A stretch of 45,314 nucleotides of DNA from positions 1 to 45,314 of the forward strand of contig CAJUOE010000017.1 in NCBI GenBank assembly GCA_910587895.1. Direction: 5' to 3'. Position 1 is the first letter of the stretch. Every line of letters begins with the position of its first letter. Origin of the DNA: an uncultured Lachnospiraceae bacterium (GTDB taxonomy: Bacteria; Bacillota; Clostridia; Lachnospirales; Lachnospiraceae). The translations under genes were made by a program, and so were the position numbers. The notes under the pieces are model-generated. The model had not been told where the DNA came from and did not search any database. It saw only the letters and a list, made by a program, of their open reading frames with translations. Shown one piece after another: positions 25,310 through 33,634 of the stretch.

Positions 25310-26038
25310 ATGAAAACTTTTTCCAGGACGGATACGGGGAGAAGACGGGAAATGAATCAGGACTATATGTTTACCTCCGAGATGCCGGTTGGAAATCTGC
25401 CGAATCTTTATGTGCTGGCAGATGGTATGGGAGGCCACAACGCAGGGGATTATGCCTCGCGCTATACGGTGGAGACGATTGTGCAGTCTGCGCAGGGCAG
25501 CCGGGAAACGTCGCCTGTGATTATTTTGCGGGAAGCAATATGGAAGGCGAACCATGCGGTGGTGGAAAAATCCGGGATGGACATAGATCTGGAAGGCATG
25601 GGGACGACGGTCGTGGCGGCGACGGTGAACGACTGGGAGCTGTGCGTGGCGAACGTGGGCGACAGCCGGTTATATATTGCCGGGCAGTATCTGGAGCAGA
25701 TCACGAAAGACCACTCCTATGTGCAGGAAATGGTGCGCAGGGGAGAATTACGGCCGGAGATTGCACGCGTACATCCGGACCGTAACATTATAACGCGTGC
25801 GGTAGGCGGCGGGCCGGAGATTGAAATTGATTTTTTTGAAGTGGAGCTGAAAGAGAATGACCGTATTTTGATGTGCTCCGACGGGTTGACCGATATGCTG
25901 GAGGACAGAGAAATCTTTGAGATAATAAAGATGGGAACGGATAGCAATGAGATTGTGGATACGCTGGTTGCCAGGGCCAACCAATATGGCGGCAATGACA
26001 ATATCACAGTTATTTTGACGGAACCATTCATGTGGTAG
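25310..26038 (+). CDS. PP2C-family Ser/Thr protein phosphatase (PrpC/Stp type)
   Basis: A 242-residue metal-dependent phosphatase that would reverse phosphorylation by the kinase encoded next. Motifs in order: GRRREMNQDYMF (N-terminal Arg and Asp), VLADGMGGHNAGDYAS (metal-binding Asp and Gly), LEGMGTTVVAATV, VANVGDSRLYI, LMCSDGLTDML and GGNDNITVILT (last metal Asp). All catalytic residues are present and the length is standard. The ATG at 25310 is preferred: GAAGGAAGG lies upstream, and the MKTFSRTDTG N-terminus matches the family, whereas an in-frame extension to 25247 does not. It ends 16 nt before the kinase start. Likely substrates are the kinase itself and cell-wall or translation factors. 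Confidence 0.93.
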   Translation: MKTFSRTDTGRRREMNQDYMFTSEMPVGNLPNLYVLADGMGGHNAGDYASRYTVETIVQSAQGSRETSPVIILREAIWKANHAVVEKSGMDIDLEGMGTTVVAATVNDWELCVANVGDSRLYIAGQYLEQITKDHSYVQEMVRRGELRPEIARVHPDRNIITRAVGGGPEIEIDFFEVELKENDRILMCSDGLTDMLEDREIFEIIKMGTDSNEIVDTLVARANQYGGNDNITVILTEPFMW

Positions 26039-26054
26039 GATATTGGAGGTAAGG

Positions 26055-28142
26055 ATGTTAAAAGAGGGAATCTATATTGCAGATAGATATGAGATTGTTG
26101 GAAAAGTCGGTACCGGCGGCATGGCGGACGTCTATAAGGCAAAAGACCATACGCTGGGACGCTTTGTGGGAATCAAGGTCCTCAAGCAGGAGTTTTCCGA
26201 AGATGTGAATTTTGTCACAAAATTCCGTACGGAAGCACAGTCGGCGGCAGGACTGGAACATCCCAATATTGTAAATATATATGACGTAGGAAGCGAGAAT
26301 GCCATCCACTATATTGTTATGGAGTATGTGGAAGGCATTACCTTAAAGACCTATATTGAGAAGAAAGGCCAGCTCTCCTTTAAGGAATCCGTGAGCATTG
26401 CCATTCAGGTTGGAAGGGGTATCGAGGCTGCGCACAACAAGCATATCATCCATCGCGACATCAAGCCGCAGAATATTATCATCTCCACAGAGGGCAAGGT
26501 GAAGGTGACTGATTTTGGAATTGCACGGGCGGCAAGCAGCAATACCATCAATTCTGACGTGATGGGATCTGTACACTATGCGTCCCCGGAGCAGGCGCGC
26601 AATGGATTTGTAGATGGGAAAAGCGATATCTATTCCCTGGGAATTGTCATGTATGAGATGGTGACGGGACGCGTGCCGTTTGACGGAGAGTCTACGGTGG
26701 CAATCGCCATCCAGCATCTTCAGGAGGAGATGATAAAGCCCAGCGCTTATGCGACGGATTTACCGATCAGCCTGGAGAAGATTATCTTAAAATGTACGCA
26801 GAAAAGCCCGGACAGGCGATATGATACGATTGAAGATTTGCTGATTGACCTGAAAAAGGCTTTGATCAGCCCGAATGAAGATTTCGTGGTGATGGTTCCG
26901 CTGGGACAGCAGGATAAGACCAGGGTCATGAAACAGGACGAGGTGGAGTCTATCAAGGAACAGACGCGGAATATGTATTATGAGGAGGTCGCCCAGGAGC
27001 CGGACGAAGAGGAAGAGGACGAAGAGGAAGAGGAAGATGACAGCGGTTTTCTGAATCCTAAGATGGAAAAAGCAGTGACGATCATGGGAATTGTGGCGGC
27101 AGTGATCATCGTGGCGATTGTTATCTATATTGTAGGCAGTGTCTTTGGATTGTTCCGTTTTGGGGGAAACAAGCCGAAGGATGACGTGCAGCAGGAAGAG
27201 ATCGAGGATAAGGACGAAGAGGATGAGGATGATGCATCCCAGGACAAGGTCGAGATGATTGACTTGAAGGGCAAGACATTTGATGAGGCAAAGCAGGCAT
27301 TGAATGACATCGGTCTCGGCATCGAAAGGGGCGGAGAGGAATCTTCCGATACTTATGCGCAGGGACAGATTGTCGGCCAGAGCGTAGAGGCAGGAACACA
27401 GGTAGAGAAAAATACCACGATTCTTGTTACCATCAGCAGCGGCGCAGGGGAATTTGACGTGCCGAATGTCGTGGGACTGGACAAAGATTCTGCGGAGGCA
27501 AAGTTGGAAGAGTGCGGGCTGACGCCGAATTCCAATTTTGAATACAGCGAGTCTGTGGCGAATGGGCTTGTCATATCCCAGTCGCCCGAAGGCGGCGGCA
27601 AGGCCAAGAAGGGCGATACGGTCAGCCTGGTGGTTAGCCGTGGACCGGAGCCGATTACAATGCCGAACGTCTTAAATAAACCGGAATCTGAGGCGAAAGC
27701 CGCGCTGAGCGCCCTGGGCTTGAATGTCACAACCAATTCGGATTACAGCAATGACGTGCCGGAGGGCAATGTCATCAGCCAGAGCGTTGTGGAAGGAAAA
27801 GCCGTGGAAAAGGGTGCGACGATTACGCTGGTCATCAGCCTTGGCAAGAAGAGCACGTTCTATTCACTGAACAATTACACCATCAACAAGCTGCCGTCGA
27901 TTCCGAAAGACGCGACCAGCATCAAAGCCAAAATTACGCTTCACAAGAGTGAGGGAGAGGATAAGATTAATACCTGGACGACGACGTCATTCCCATTCAC
28001 GATAGACCAGGGCGGGATTGAGAACTGCTCGCAGGGCTATATCATCATCGAATGGGAGTGGACGTATCTGGATGAAGAGGGAGTGGAGATTGTGACGACG
28101 GACGTCTCTGAAATAGACGATATTCCATTTACCGCGAATTAA
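26055..28142 (+). CDS. prkC: PASTA-domain membrane Ser/Thr protein kinase (PrkC/Stk1 family)
   Basis: A 695-residue transmembrane kinase that senses muropeptides or wall precursors. The cytoplasmic kinase domain covers about residues 8-275: GTGGMADVYKAKD glycine loop, the VAE-type lysine in GIKVLKQEF, HRDIKPQN catalytic loop (near 133), TDFGIARA (near 152) and GSVHYASPEQ. A very acidic linker (EPDEEEEDEEEEEDDSG) at about 316-332 precedes the single membrane helix at about 342-366. Three extracellular PASTA repeats lie at about 399-466, 468-533 and 534-598. An extra C-terminal domain of about 95 residues, beta-rich and unassigned, follows. ATG 26055 has GGAGG 5 nt upstream. The PP2C partner immediately precedes it. 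Confidence 0.94.
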   Translation: MLKEGIYIADRYEIVGKVGTGGMADVYKAKDHTLGRFVGIKVLKQEFSEDVNFVTKFRTEAQSAAGLEHPNIVNIYDVGSENAIHYIVMEYVEGITLKTYIEKKGQLSFKESVSIAIQVGRGIEAAHNKHIIHRDIKPQNIIISTEGKVKVTDFGIARAASSNTINSDVMGSVHYASPEQARNGFVDGKSDIYSLGIVMYEMVTGRVPFDGESTVAIAIQHLQEEMIKPSAYATDLPISLEKIILKCTQKSPDRRYDTIEDLLIDLKKALISPNEDFVVMVPLGQQDKTRVMKQDEVESIKEQTRNMYYEEVAQEPDEEEEDEEEEEDDSGFLNPKMEKAVTIMGIVAAVIIVAIVIYIVGSVFGLFRFGGNKPKDDVQQEEIEDKDEEDEDDASQDKVEMIDLKGKTFDEAKQALNDIGLGIERGGEESSDTYAQGQIVGQSVEAGTQVEKNTTILVTISSGAGEFDVPNVVGLDKDSAEAKLEECGLTPNSNFEYSESVANGLVISQSPEGGGKAKKGDTVSLVVSRGPEPITMPNVLNKPESEAKAALSALGLNVTTNSDYSNDVPEGNVISQSVVEGKAVEKGATITLVISLGKKSTFYSLNNYTINKLPSIPKDATSIKAKITLHKSEGEDKINTWTTTSFPFTIDQGGIENCSQGYIIIEWEWTYLDEEGVEIVTTDVSEIDDIPFTAN

Positions 28143-28156
28143 GGAAGCCAACGCAT

Positions 28157-29038
28157 ATGCAGGGTAAGATTATAAAAGGGATTGCCGGTTTCTACTACGT
28201 ACATGTGGCGGGAACCGGAATCTTTGAGTGTAAGGCAAAAGGAATTTTCCGCAAGGAAAAAATAAAACCTCTCGTAGGGGATAACGTCGAGATGGAATTG
28301 CTGGATGCGCAGGACAAGACCGGGAATATCATCCGCATCCTTCCGAGGAAGAATGAACTCATTCGCCCATCGGTGGCAAATATAGACCAGGCGCTTGTGA
28401 TTTTTGCGGCAAAGAAACCGAAACCGAATTTTAATCTACTGGATCGTTTTCTGATTACGATGGAGCAGAAGGAGATTGAGACGATTATCTGTTTCAACAA
28501 ACAGGATCTTGTGCAGCCGCAGGAACTGGATTTTTTGCGCAGCATATATGAGCCCTGCGGATATCGTGTCCTGGCTGTCAGCGCCAGAAAGCAGCAGGGA
28601 TTAGAGGAAGTCCGTGAAGTTTTGCAAAACAGGACGACTACCGTGGCGGGGCCTTCCGGCGTGGGGAAATCTTCGATGATCAACCTGCTTTCGCCAGAGG
28701 CGGATATGGAGACCGGGACGTTGAGTGAGAAAATTGACCGGGGGAAACATACCACGCGCCATTCCCAGCTTCTGTATATTGATGAAGACACGTATATTAT
28801 GGATACGCCGGGTTTCAGTTCCCTGTACCTTACCGATATTGGACAGGAAGAGCTGAAAGATTATTTTCGGGAATTTGAGAAATACGAGCCGTTTTGCCGG
28901 TTTCAGGGATGCAGCCATATCCATGAGCCGGATTGTGGGGTGAAGGCGGCTCTGGCAGAGGGAAAGATCAGCCCGGTAAGATATGAGAATTATGTGATGT
29001 TATACGAGGATAGAAAAAATAAAAGAGGAGGAAGGTAA
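28157..29038 (+). CDS. rsgA: Ribosome small-subunit-dependent GTPase A
   Basis: A 293-residue circularly permuted GTPase that assists late maturation of the 30S subunit. The N-terminal OB-fold covers about residues 1-65. The GTPase motifs appear in permuted order: FNKQDL (G4, near 113), GPSGVGKSSMINLL (G1, near 169), the KHTTRHSQL switch and DTPGFSSLYL (G3). The C-terminal zinc-binding domain has CRFQGCSHIHEPDCGV, with three Cys and one His. The length is normal and motifs are intact. It starts 14 nt after prkC, a known neighbour in Firmicutes, and ends at the base before rpe begins. Confidence 0.96.
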   Translation: MQGKIIKGIAGFYYVHVAGTGIFECKAKGIFRKEKIKPLVGDNVEMELLDAQDKTGNIIRILPRKNELIRPSVANIDQALVIFAAKKPKPNFNLLDRFLITMEQKEIETIICFNKQDLVQPQELDFLRSIYEPCGYRVLAVSARKQQGLEEVREVLQNRTTTVAGPSGVGKSSMINLLSPEADMETGTLSEKIDRGKHTTRHSQLLYIDEDTYIMDTPGFSSLYLTDIGQEELKDYFREFEKYEPFCRFQGCSHIHEPDCGVKAALAEGKISPVRYENYVMLYEDRKNKRGGR

Positions 29039-29689
29039 ATGAATTGTTTATCACCGTCTATCCTGGCAGCGGATATTTCCTGCCTGGGGGAGCAAATTAA
29101 AACGATCGACGAGGCCGGCGCGCAGTATGTGCATATTGATATTATGGATGGGCATTTTGTACCCACGCTTTCCTTTGGAACGCCGGTCATTCAATCCATC
29201 CGCAGCCTTACGGAGCGGATTTTTGACGTGCATCTGATGGTGCATGAACCCATCCATCTGATTGATGAGATGGTGGGATGCGGAGCAGATATCATTACGG
29301 TTCACGCAGAAGCCTGTACGCATCTTGACCGCACGATTGACAAAATAAAAGAGAGTGGGGTCCTTGCGTCTGTGGCGCTCAATCCGGCAACGGATTTAAG
29401 CTGCCTTGAGTATATTCTGCCCAAACTCGATATGGTGCTTTTGATGACGGTAAACCCAGGTTATGGCGGACAGAAATACATTCCGTATCTGACAGAGAAA
29501 ATAAAGGACCTGCGGCATATCATTGAGAAACGAAACTTAAAGACCGATATTGAGGTGGATGGCGGCGTTACGCTGCAAAACGTGCGGGGAATACTTGACG
29601 CGGGCGCCAATATCATTGTGGCTGGTTCCGCAGTATTTCGTGGGGATTTGAGGGCGAACGTAGAAGAATTTCTTGAAATTATGAAATAA
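29039..29689 (+). CDS. rpe: Ribulose-phosphate 3-epimerase
   Basis: A 216-residue TIM-barrel enzyme that interconverts ribulose 5-phosphate and xylulose 5-phosphate in the pentose phosphate pathway. Signatures: LSPSILAADISCL, HIDIMDGHFVPTLSFG (metal-binding His and Asp), FDVHLMVHEP, MTVNPGYGGQKYIP and TDIEVDGGV. All are canonical and the length is standard. GGAGGAAGGTAA gives the ribosome site, overlapping the end of rsgA. It is the usual neighbour of rsgA and the thiamine kinase gene in this order. Confidence 0.97.
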   Translation: MNCLSPSILAADISCLGEQIKTIDEAGAQYVHIDIMDGHFVPTLSFGTPVIQSIRSLTERIFDVHLMVHEPIHLIDEMVGCGADIITVHAEACTHLDRTIDKIKESGVLASVALNPATDLSCLEYILPKLDMVLLMTVNPGYGGQKYIPYLTEKIKDLRHIIEKRNLKTDIEVDGGVTLQNVRGILDAGANIIVAGSAVFRGDLRANVEEFLEIMK

Positions 29690-29701
29690 AGAGGGACGAA
29701 G

Positions 29702-30358
29702 ATGCAGGCATTGATTATCAGCGGAGGAAATCTTGATATGGAATTTGCAGGTTCCTATATCAAAGATTACGAATTTGCGTGTACCATTGCAGCCGACAGA
29801 GGCATGGAATTTTTCTATGAGCGGAAGATGACGCCGGATTATATTGTGGGAGATTTTGACTCGGTGGAGCCCAAAATCCTCGATTATTTCCGGAATATGG
29901 ATGAGGACAGGCGGTCTGTAATCTTACAGTTCCAGCCGGAGAAAGACGAGACGGACACGGAACTTGCCGTACGCATCGCAGCGCAGCAGGGGTGTGACAT
30001 GCTCCATCTTCTGGGCGCAACCGGAACCCGGCTCGATCATCTGCTGGGGAATCTGCACATCCTGGGAGCAGCGATGCAGCAGGGCGTGGAATGTCGGATG
30101 GTTGATCGGAATAATCGTATCCGTATGATTAATCGGGGCATCCGGTTAAGGCGTGAGGAACAATATGGAACCTATGTTTCGTTACTTCCGTTTACGCCGC
30201 AGGTCGTGGGTCTTACTCTGAGAGGATTTCAGTACCCACTGGAAAATGCTGTGCTGGAATGCTACCATTCGCTGGGCGTCAGCAATGAAATTGTTGATGA
30301 GGAAGCAGAGATTTCGTTCCAGGAGGGAGTGCTTCTTGTCGTGGAAGCGAAAGACTGA
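29702..30358 (+). CDS. thiN: Thiamine diphosphokinase
   Basis: A 218-residue enzyme that uses ATP to pyrophosphorylate thiamine to thiamine diphosphate. The conserved segments are IAADRGMEFF, YIVGDFDSV (near residue 47), QPEKDETDTELAV (near 79) and GATGTRLDHLLGNLHIL (near 102), which form the substrate and metal sites. The C-terminal region is the family's beta-sandwich. It lies 12 nt after rpe and is probably the last gene of the housekeeping operon. No thiamine (TPP) riboswitch is seen, in keeping with co-transcription with rpe. Confidence 0.93.
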   Translation: MQALIISGGNLDMEFAGSYIKDYEFACTIAADRGMEFFYERKMTPDYIVGDFDSVEPKILDYFRNMDEDRRSVILQFQPEKDETDTELAVRIAAQQGCDMLHLLGATGTRLDHLLGNLHILGAAMQQGVECRMVDRNNRIRMINRGIRLRREEQYGTYVSLLPFTPQVVGLTLRGFQYPLENAVLECYHSLGVSNEIVDEEAEISFQEGVLLVVEAKD

Positions 30359-30401
30359 CTTGAAGAAGAGAGGCTTAATAAGGATAGTTTGAGGTGTTAT
30401 T

Positions 30402-30980
30402 ATGGAGAAAATGCAGACATTTATAAAAGCGGTTTATGCAGGATTTATGATTGGAATAGGCGGGATTGTCTATTTATCCATAGAGAATAAAATCATAGCG
30501 TCCCTGTTCTTTTGTTTTGGACTGACAACGATTGTCATACAGAACCTGAACCTGTATACTGGCAAGATTGGTTTTGTGAAAACATTAAAAGAGATGCCCG
30601 ATATGTTGATTATTATTCCGGGGAATTTTGCAGGAACATACGTCGCGTCAACATTGGCGCGGGCGGCGCATCTTAATATCGACAGTCTGGCGATGGTCGA
30701 AAAGAAACTGGATAATAGCCTGTTACATATATTTTTGTTGTCAATATTCTGCGGCGTCATGATGTATCTGGCGATTGACGGATATGCCAAAACAAAAAAT
30801 ATTGTACTCATTATCGCGCCGGTGATGATTTTTATTCTGTCCGGATTTGAACATTCGATTGCAAATATGTTTTATTTCAATCTGGCAGGCGCTTACAGCC
30901 TGAAATCATTGCTCTACATTCTGGCGATGCTTGTCGGCAATGGAATCGGAGCAAAGATTTTCGACCTGAAACCGGAATAG
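30402..30980 (+). CDS. Compact formate/nitrite transporter (FNT) family channel
   Basis: A 192-residue membrane protein. Six hydrophobic segments are seen near residues 8-24, 30-50, 67-88, 108-130, 132-157 and 167-188. FNT signatures are present: AGFMIGIGGIVY at the start of helix 1, LNLYTGKIGF in the position of the family's LYTG loop, GNFAGTYV, and GFEHSIANMFYF, which carries the central pore histidine. This argues for a pore for formate, nitrite, hydrosulphide or a similar anion. It is notably shorter than the usual 250-280 residues because loops and termini are trimmed, but no helix is missing. GAGGTG lies 7 nt before the ATG. Confidence 0.85.
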   Translation: MEKMQTFIKAVYAGFMIGIGGIVYLSIENKIIASLFFCFGLTTIVIQNLNLYTGKIGFVKTLKEMPDMLIIIPGNFAGTYVASTLARAAHLNIDSLAMVEKKLDNSLLHIFLLSIFCGVMMYLAIDGYAKTKNIVLIIAPVMIFILSGFEHSIANMFYFNLAGAYSLKSLLYILAMLVGNGIGAKIFDLKPE

Positions 30981-31016
30981 GAGGGTTCAGCAGAAGTATT
31001 CAAAAATCGTGAATAA

Positions 31017-31035
31017 CCATGTACAAAGTACATGG
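31017..31035. promoter_or_regulatory. Perfect dyad upstream of the DUF4430 gene
   Basis: CCATGTAC (31017-31024), AAA, GTACATGG (31028-31035). It has no T-run on the plus strand, so it is not a convincing terminator. Its position 35 nt before a start codon and perfect symmetry suggest an operator or a 5'-UTR hairpin. The regulator is unknown. Confidence 0.4.
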
Positions 31036-31070
31036 AAAAATATAAGGCAAAAGAAAAGGAGACTTAAATT

Positions 31071-31517
31071 ATGAAAAAGAAATTTGGTATGAAGAGATTG
31101 ACGTGGACGTTGTTTGCTGTGCTGTTTGCAGCGATGGCGTTAATCACGGCCGGCTGTAATGGGAAAAACAGTTCCGGTTCCGGATCGGATTCACAGACTA
31201 AGATAGAGGGTAACGTTCTGGGCGAGGGCGAGACGCAGTTCGAGGTTGTTGTGGTAGACAAGGATGGCAATGAGACAAAATTTGAAATCAATACCGACAA
31301 GGAAACCGTGGGTGAGGCTTTGCTGGAAAGCGGACTGATTGCAGGAGAAGAAGGCGATTACGGCCTCTATGTTAAGACGGTCAACGGACTTACGGTAGAT
31401 TACGATGAGGACGGCGAATACTGGGCATTTTATATTGATGACCAGTACGCTGCGACCGGTGTAGATGCTACGCCGATCAAAGAGGGAGAAGTATACTCCT
31501 TTAAGGTTGAAAAATAA
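31071..31517 (+). CDS. DUF4430 (transcobalamin-C-like) lipoprotein
   Basis: A 148-residue lipoprotein. The signal peptide ends in a lipobox (ALITAGC, Cys at about residue 28). A Gly/Ser-rich linker follows. The DUF4430 domain covers about residues 48-148: FEVVVVDKDGNETKFEINTD, TVGEALLESGLI, GLYVKTVNGLTVDYDEDGEY, WAFYIDDQYAATGVDATPI and YSFKVEK. DUF4430 resembles the C-terminal domain of transcobalamin/intrinsic factor, so a ligand-binding role is plausible. The stop overlaps the ATG of the ECF S-component by one base (TAATG), so a shared uptake function is likely. AAAAGGAG is the ribosome site. Confidence 0.9.
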   Translation: MKKKFGMKRLTWTLFAVLFAAMALITAGCNGKNSSGSGSDSQTKIEGNVLGEGETQFEVVVVDKDGNETKFEINTDKETVGEALLESGLIAGEEGDYGLYVKTVNGLTVDYDEDGEYWAFYIDDQYAATGVDATPIKEGEVYSFKVEK

Positions 31518-32041
31518 TGAAACTTACAATTCGGGAAATTGCCGTATTCGGGATGCTTGGGGCGGTCATGTATGTTTCCAAGATGATTATGGAGCTGGTA
31601 CCGAATGTACATCTGCTTGGCGTGTTCATTGTGGCATTTACCGTCGTATACCGGCAGAAGGCGTTGTATCCCATATATGTCTATGTGTTTTTAAACGGCC
31701 TGTTCAGCGGTTTTGCAGCGTGGTGGATTCCGTATCTGTACATATGGACGGTTTTATGGGCATTTGTGATGGTTCTTCCGAAGAAAATGCCCCGCAAAAT
31801 AGAACCTCTTGTATATATGGCGGTGTGCGCCGCCCATGGTTTTTTGTTTGGAACGCTGTACGCCCCGGCGCAGGCAATTATTTTCGGGCTCAGTTTTCAG
31901 GGCATGATTGCCTGGATACTTGCGGGGCTGCCGTGGGACTTTATTCATGGCGTCAGTAATTTTTTCTGCGGCGTATTGATCCTGCCGCTGATTTCTGCAT
32001 TGCGGTTTGCAGAGAAAAATGCATGGAAAAGCGGGGAATAG
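31517..32041 (+). CDS. ECF-type transporter substrate-binding (S) component
   Basis: A 174-residue membrane protein with about five to six helices, of the energy-coupling-factor S-component type. The N-terminal helix (IREIAVFGMLGAVMYVSKMI) carries an A-x-x-x-A-like face of the sort that docks on the EcfT scaffold. Other helices lie near residues 34-52, 55-90, 96-125 and 128-160. Substrate is not identifiable from sequence. Close coupling to the DUF4430 lipoprotein suggests a vitamin, possibly a corrinoid. No cobalamin riboswitch was seen. EcfA and EcfT genes are not in the window, so it probably uses shared modules. Confidence 0.82.
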   Translation: MKLTIREIAVFGMLGAVMYVSKMIMELVPNVHLLGVFIVAFTVVYRQKALYPIYVYVFLNGLFSGFAAWWIPYLYIWTVLWAFVMVLPKKMPRKIEPLVYMAVCAAHGFLFGTLYAPAQAIIFGLSFQGMIAWILAGLPWDFIHGVSNFFCGVLILPLISALRFAEKNAWKSGE

Positions 32042-32045
32042 TTAT

Positions 32046-32747
32046 ATGAGGAAAGAGGCGGAGAACCTGGAACAGTTTTCAAGAACGGAAATGTTGCTGG
32101 GAGCAGAAGCAATTGAAAGATTATCCCGCGCCAGGGTTGCGGTATTTGGAATTGGCGGCGTCGGCGGATACGTGTGTGAGGCGCTTGTGCGAAGCGGCGT
32201 GGGGGCATTTGACCTGATTGACAGCGATAAGGTCAGCCTGTCAAATTTAAACCGTCAGATTATCGCGACCAGGCGAACCGTCGGGCAGTATAAGACGGAT
32301 GTGATGCGGGAACGGATGCTTGCTATCAATCCTGATGCAGACGTGAGGCTGCATCGGTGTTTCTTCCTGCCGGAACATGCGAAAGATTTTCCGTTCGCAG
32401 AGTACGATTACATTGTGGACGCTGTGGACACGGTTACAGCTAAGATAGAGCTCGTGATGCAGGCGCAGGCAAACCAGGTTCCCATAATCAGCAGCATGGG
32501 AGCCGGGAATAAGCTGGATGGCAGCCGTTTTCAGGTTGCAGACCTTTATCAGACGAAGGTCTGTCCGCTGGCTAAGGTCATGCGGCGCGAGCTGAAGAAA
32601 CGCGGCGTGGAAAAGCTGAAGGTGGTATATTCCGAGGAGGAGCCGCTGCGGCGCAGTTCATTGCCGGGCAGCGTGGCATTTGTGCCGTCTGTGGCAGGCT
32701 TATTGATTGCCGGCGAGGTGGTAAAGGATTTGTGCGGCATATCATAG
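32046..32747 (+). CDS. tcdA: tRNA threonylcarbamoyladenosine dehydratase (ThiF/MoeB-like E1 family)
   Basis: A 233-residue adenylating enzyme that cyclises t6A37 of tRNAs to ct6A in an ATP-dependent reaction. The nucleotide-binding loop VFGIGGVGGYVCEAL is near residue 36, DSDKVSLSNLNRQI near 58 binds ATP/Mg, and AVDTVTAKIEL near 115 follows. The TcdA-type segment KVCPLAKVMRRELKKRG is near 172. The N-terminal EQFSRTEMLLGAEAIERL is typical of TcdA/CsdL. The ATG at 32046 is used because GGGGAA lies 9-14 nt upstream. A longer frame would overlap the S-component gene. It ends 10 nt before larE. Confidence 0.92.
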   Translation: MRKEAENLEQFSRTEMLLGAEAIERLSRARVAVFGIGGVGGYVCEALVRSGVGAFDLIDSDKVSLSNLNRQIIATRRTVGQYKTDVMRERMLAINPDADVRLHRCFFLPEHAKDFPFAEYDYIVDAVDTVTAKIELVMQAQANQVPIISSMGAGNKLDGSRFQVADLYQTKVCPLAKVMRRELKKRGVEKLKVVYSEEEPLRRSSLPGSVAFVPSVAGLLIAGEVVKDLCGIS

Positions 32748-32757
32748 AGGGCAGGAG

Positions 32758-33576
32758 ATGGAAGAGATTACGAGAGAGCAGTTACAGAAATTGGAACATC
32801 TAAGAGATTATTTGAGGGAGCTCCACTGCGTGGCGGTAGCATTTTCCAGCGGCGTGGACTCCACTTTTTTATTGGAAATTGCGGCTGATGTGCTGGGCAG
32901 CCGCGCGGTTGCCGTGACGGTAAAATCACACGTTTTTCCGCAGCGGGAATTTGAGGAGGCGGCAGCGTTCTGCGAAAAGCGAAACATCCGCCAGATTGTG
33001 TGCGAGATGGAGCAATTGCAGATTGCAGGGTTTGCAGAGAATCCGAAGAACCGCTGCTATCTGTGTAAGAAAGAGATGTTTGAAAAGATGCGGAAGATTA
33101 CACAGGAAAACGGGATCTCGCATATGCTGGAAGGTTCCAATATGGACGATAGCGGCGATTACCGTCCGGGACTCCAGGCAGTGGCGGAACTTGGAATCAA
33201 AAGTCCGCTGCGGGACTGCCATCTGACAAAAGCCGACATACGGGCATTGTCAAAATACCTCAATCTGCCGACCTTTGACAAGCCGTCGTACGCCTGTCTT
33301 GCCTCACGTTTTGCGTATGGGGAAACGATTACACAGGAAAAACTGGACATGGTGGACAAGGCGGAGCAGCTCTTGCTGGAGCTGGGATTTCACCAGATGC
33401 GGGTGCGCATTCACGGCACGATGGCGCGGATTGAAGTTGAGCCGGGGCAATTTACAAAACTGATGCAGGATGATACCAGAAATGAGATTGTCAATAAATT
33501 CAGGGCGTATGGATTTACCTATGTTTCCATGGATTTGACGGGGTATCGCACAGGCAGCATGAATGAAGTGTTGTGA
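32758..33576 (+). CDS. larE: ATP-dependent sulfur transferase LarE
   Basis: A 272-residue PP-loop enzyme that supplies sulfur for the nickel-pincer nucleotide cofactor of lactate racemase. The PP-loop AFSSGVDSTFLLEIA is near residues 30-44. The GSNMDDSGDYRPGLQA segment near 128 and the KPSYACLASRFAYGE segment near 180 are typical of LarE; the cysteine of the latter is in the position expected for the sulfur donor. A CYLC pair (NRCYLCKKEMF, near 99) is also present, as in versions that bind an iron-sulfur cluster. There is no larA, larB or larC in the window. GGCAGGAG precedes the ATG. Confidence 0.9.
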   Translation: MEEITREQLQKLEHLRDYLRELHCVAVAFSSGVDSTFLLEIAADVLGSRAVAVTVKSHVFPQREFEEAAAFCEKRNIRQIVCEMEQLQIAGFAENPKNRCYLCKKEMFEKMRKITQENGISHMLEGSNMDDSGDYRPGLQAVAELGIKSPLRDCHLTKADIRALSKYLNLPTFDKPSYACLASRFAYGETITQEKLDMVDKAEQLLLELGFHQMRVRIHGTMARIEVEPGQFTKLMQDDTRNEIVNKFRAYGFTYVSMDLTGYRTGSMNEVL

Positions 33577-33634
33577 CGGATGTGGAAAGAAAACAGCAGT
33601 ATGATAGAAACCAGGAAACGCAGGGAGGCAGAGG

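Noticed and set aside
31465..31959. 164-codon plus-strand frame across the DUF4430 and ECF genes
   Set aside because: It is out of frame with both genes, which have coupled starts and family motifs.
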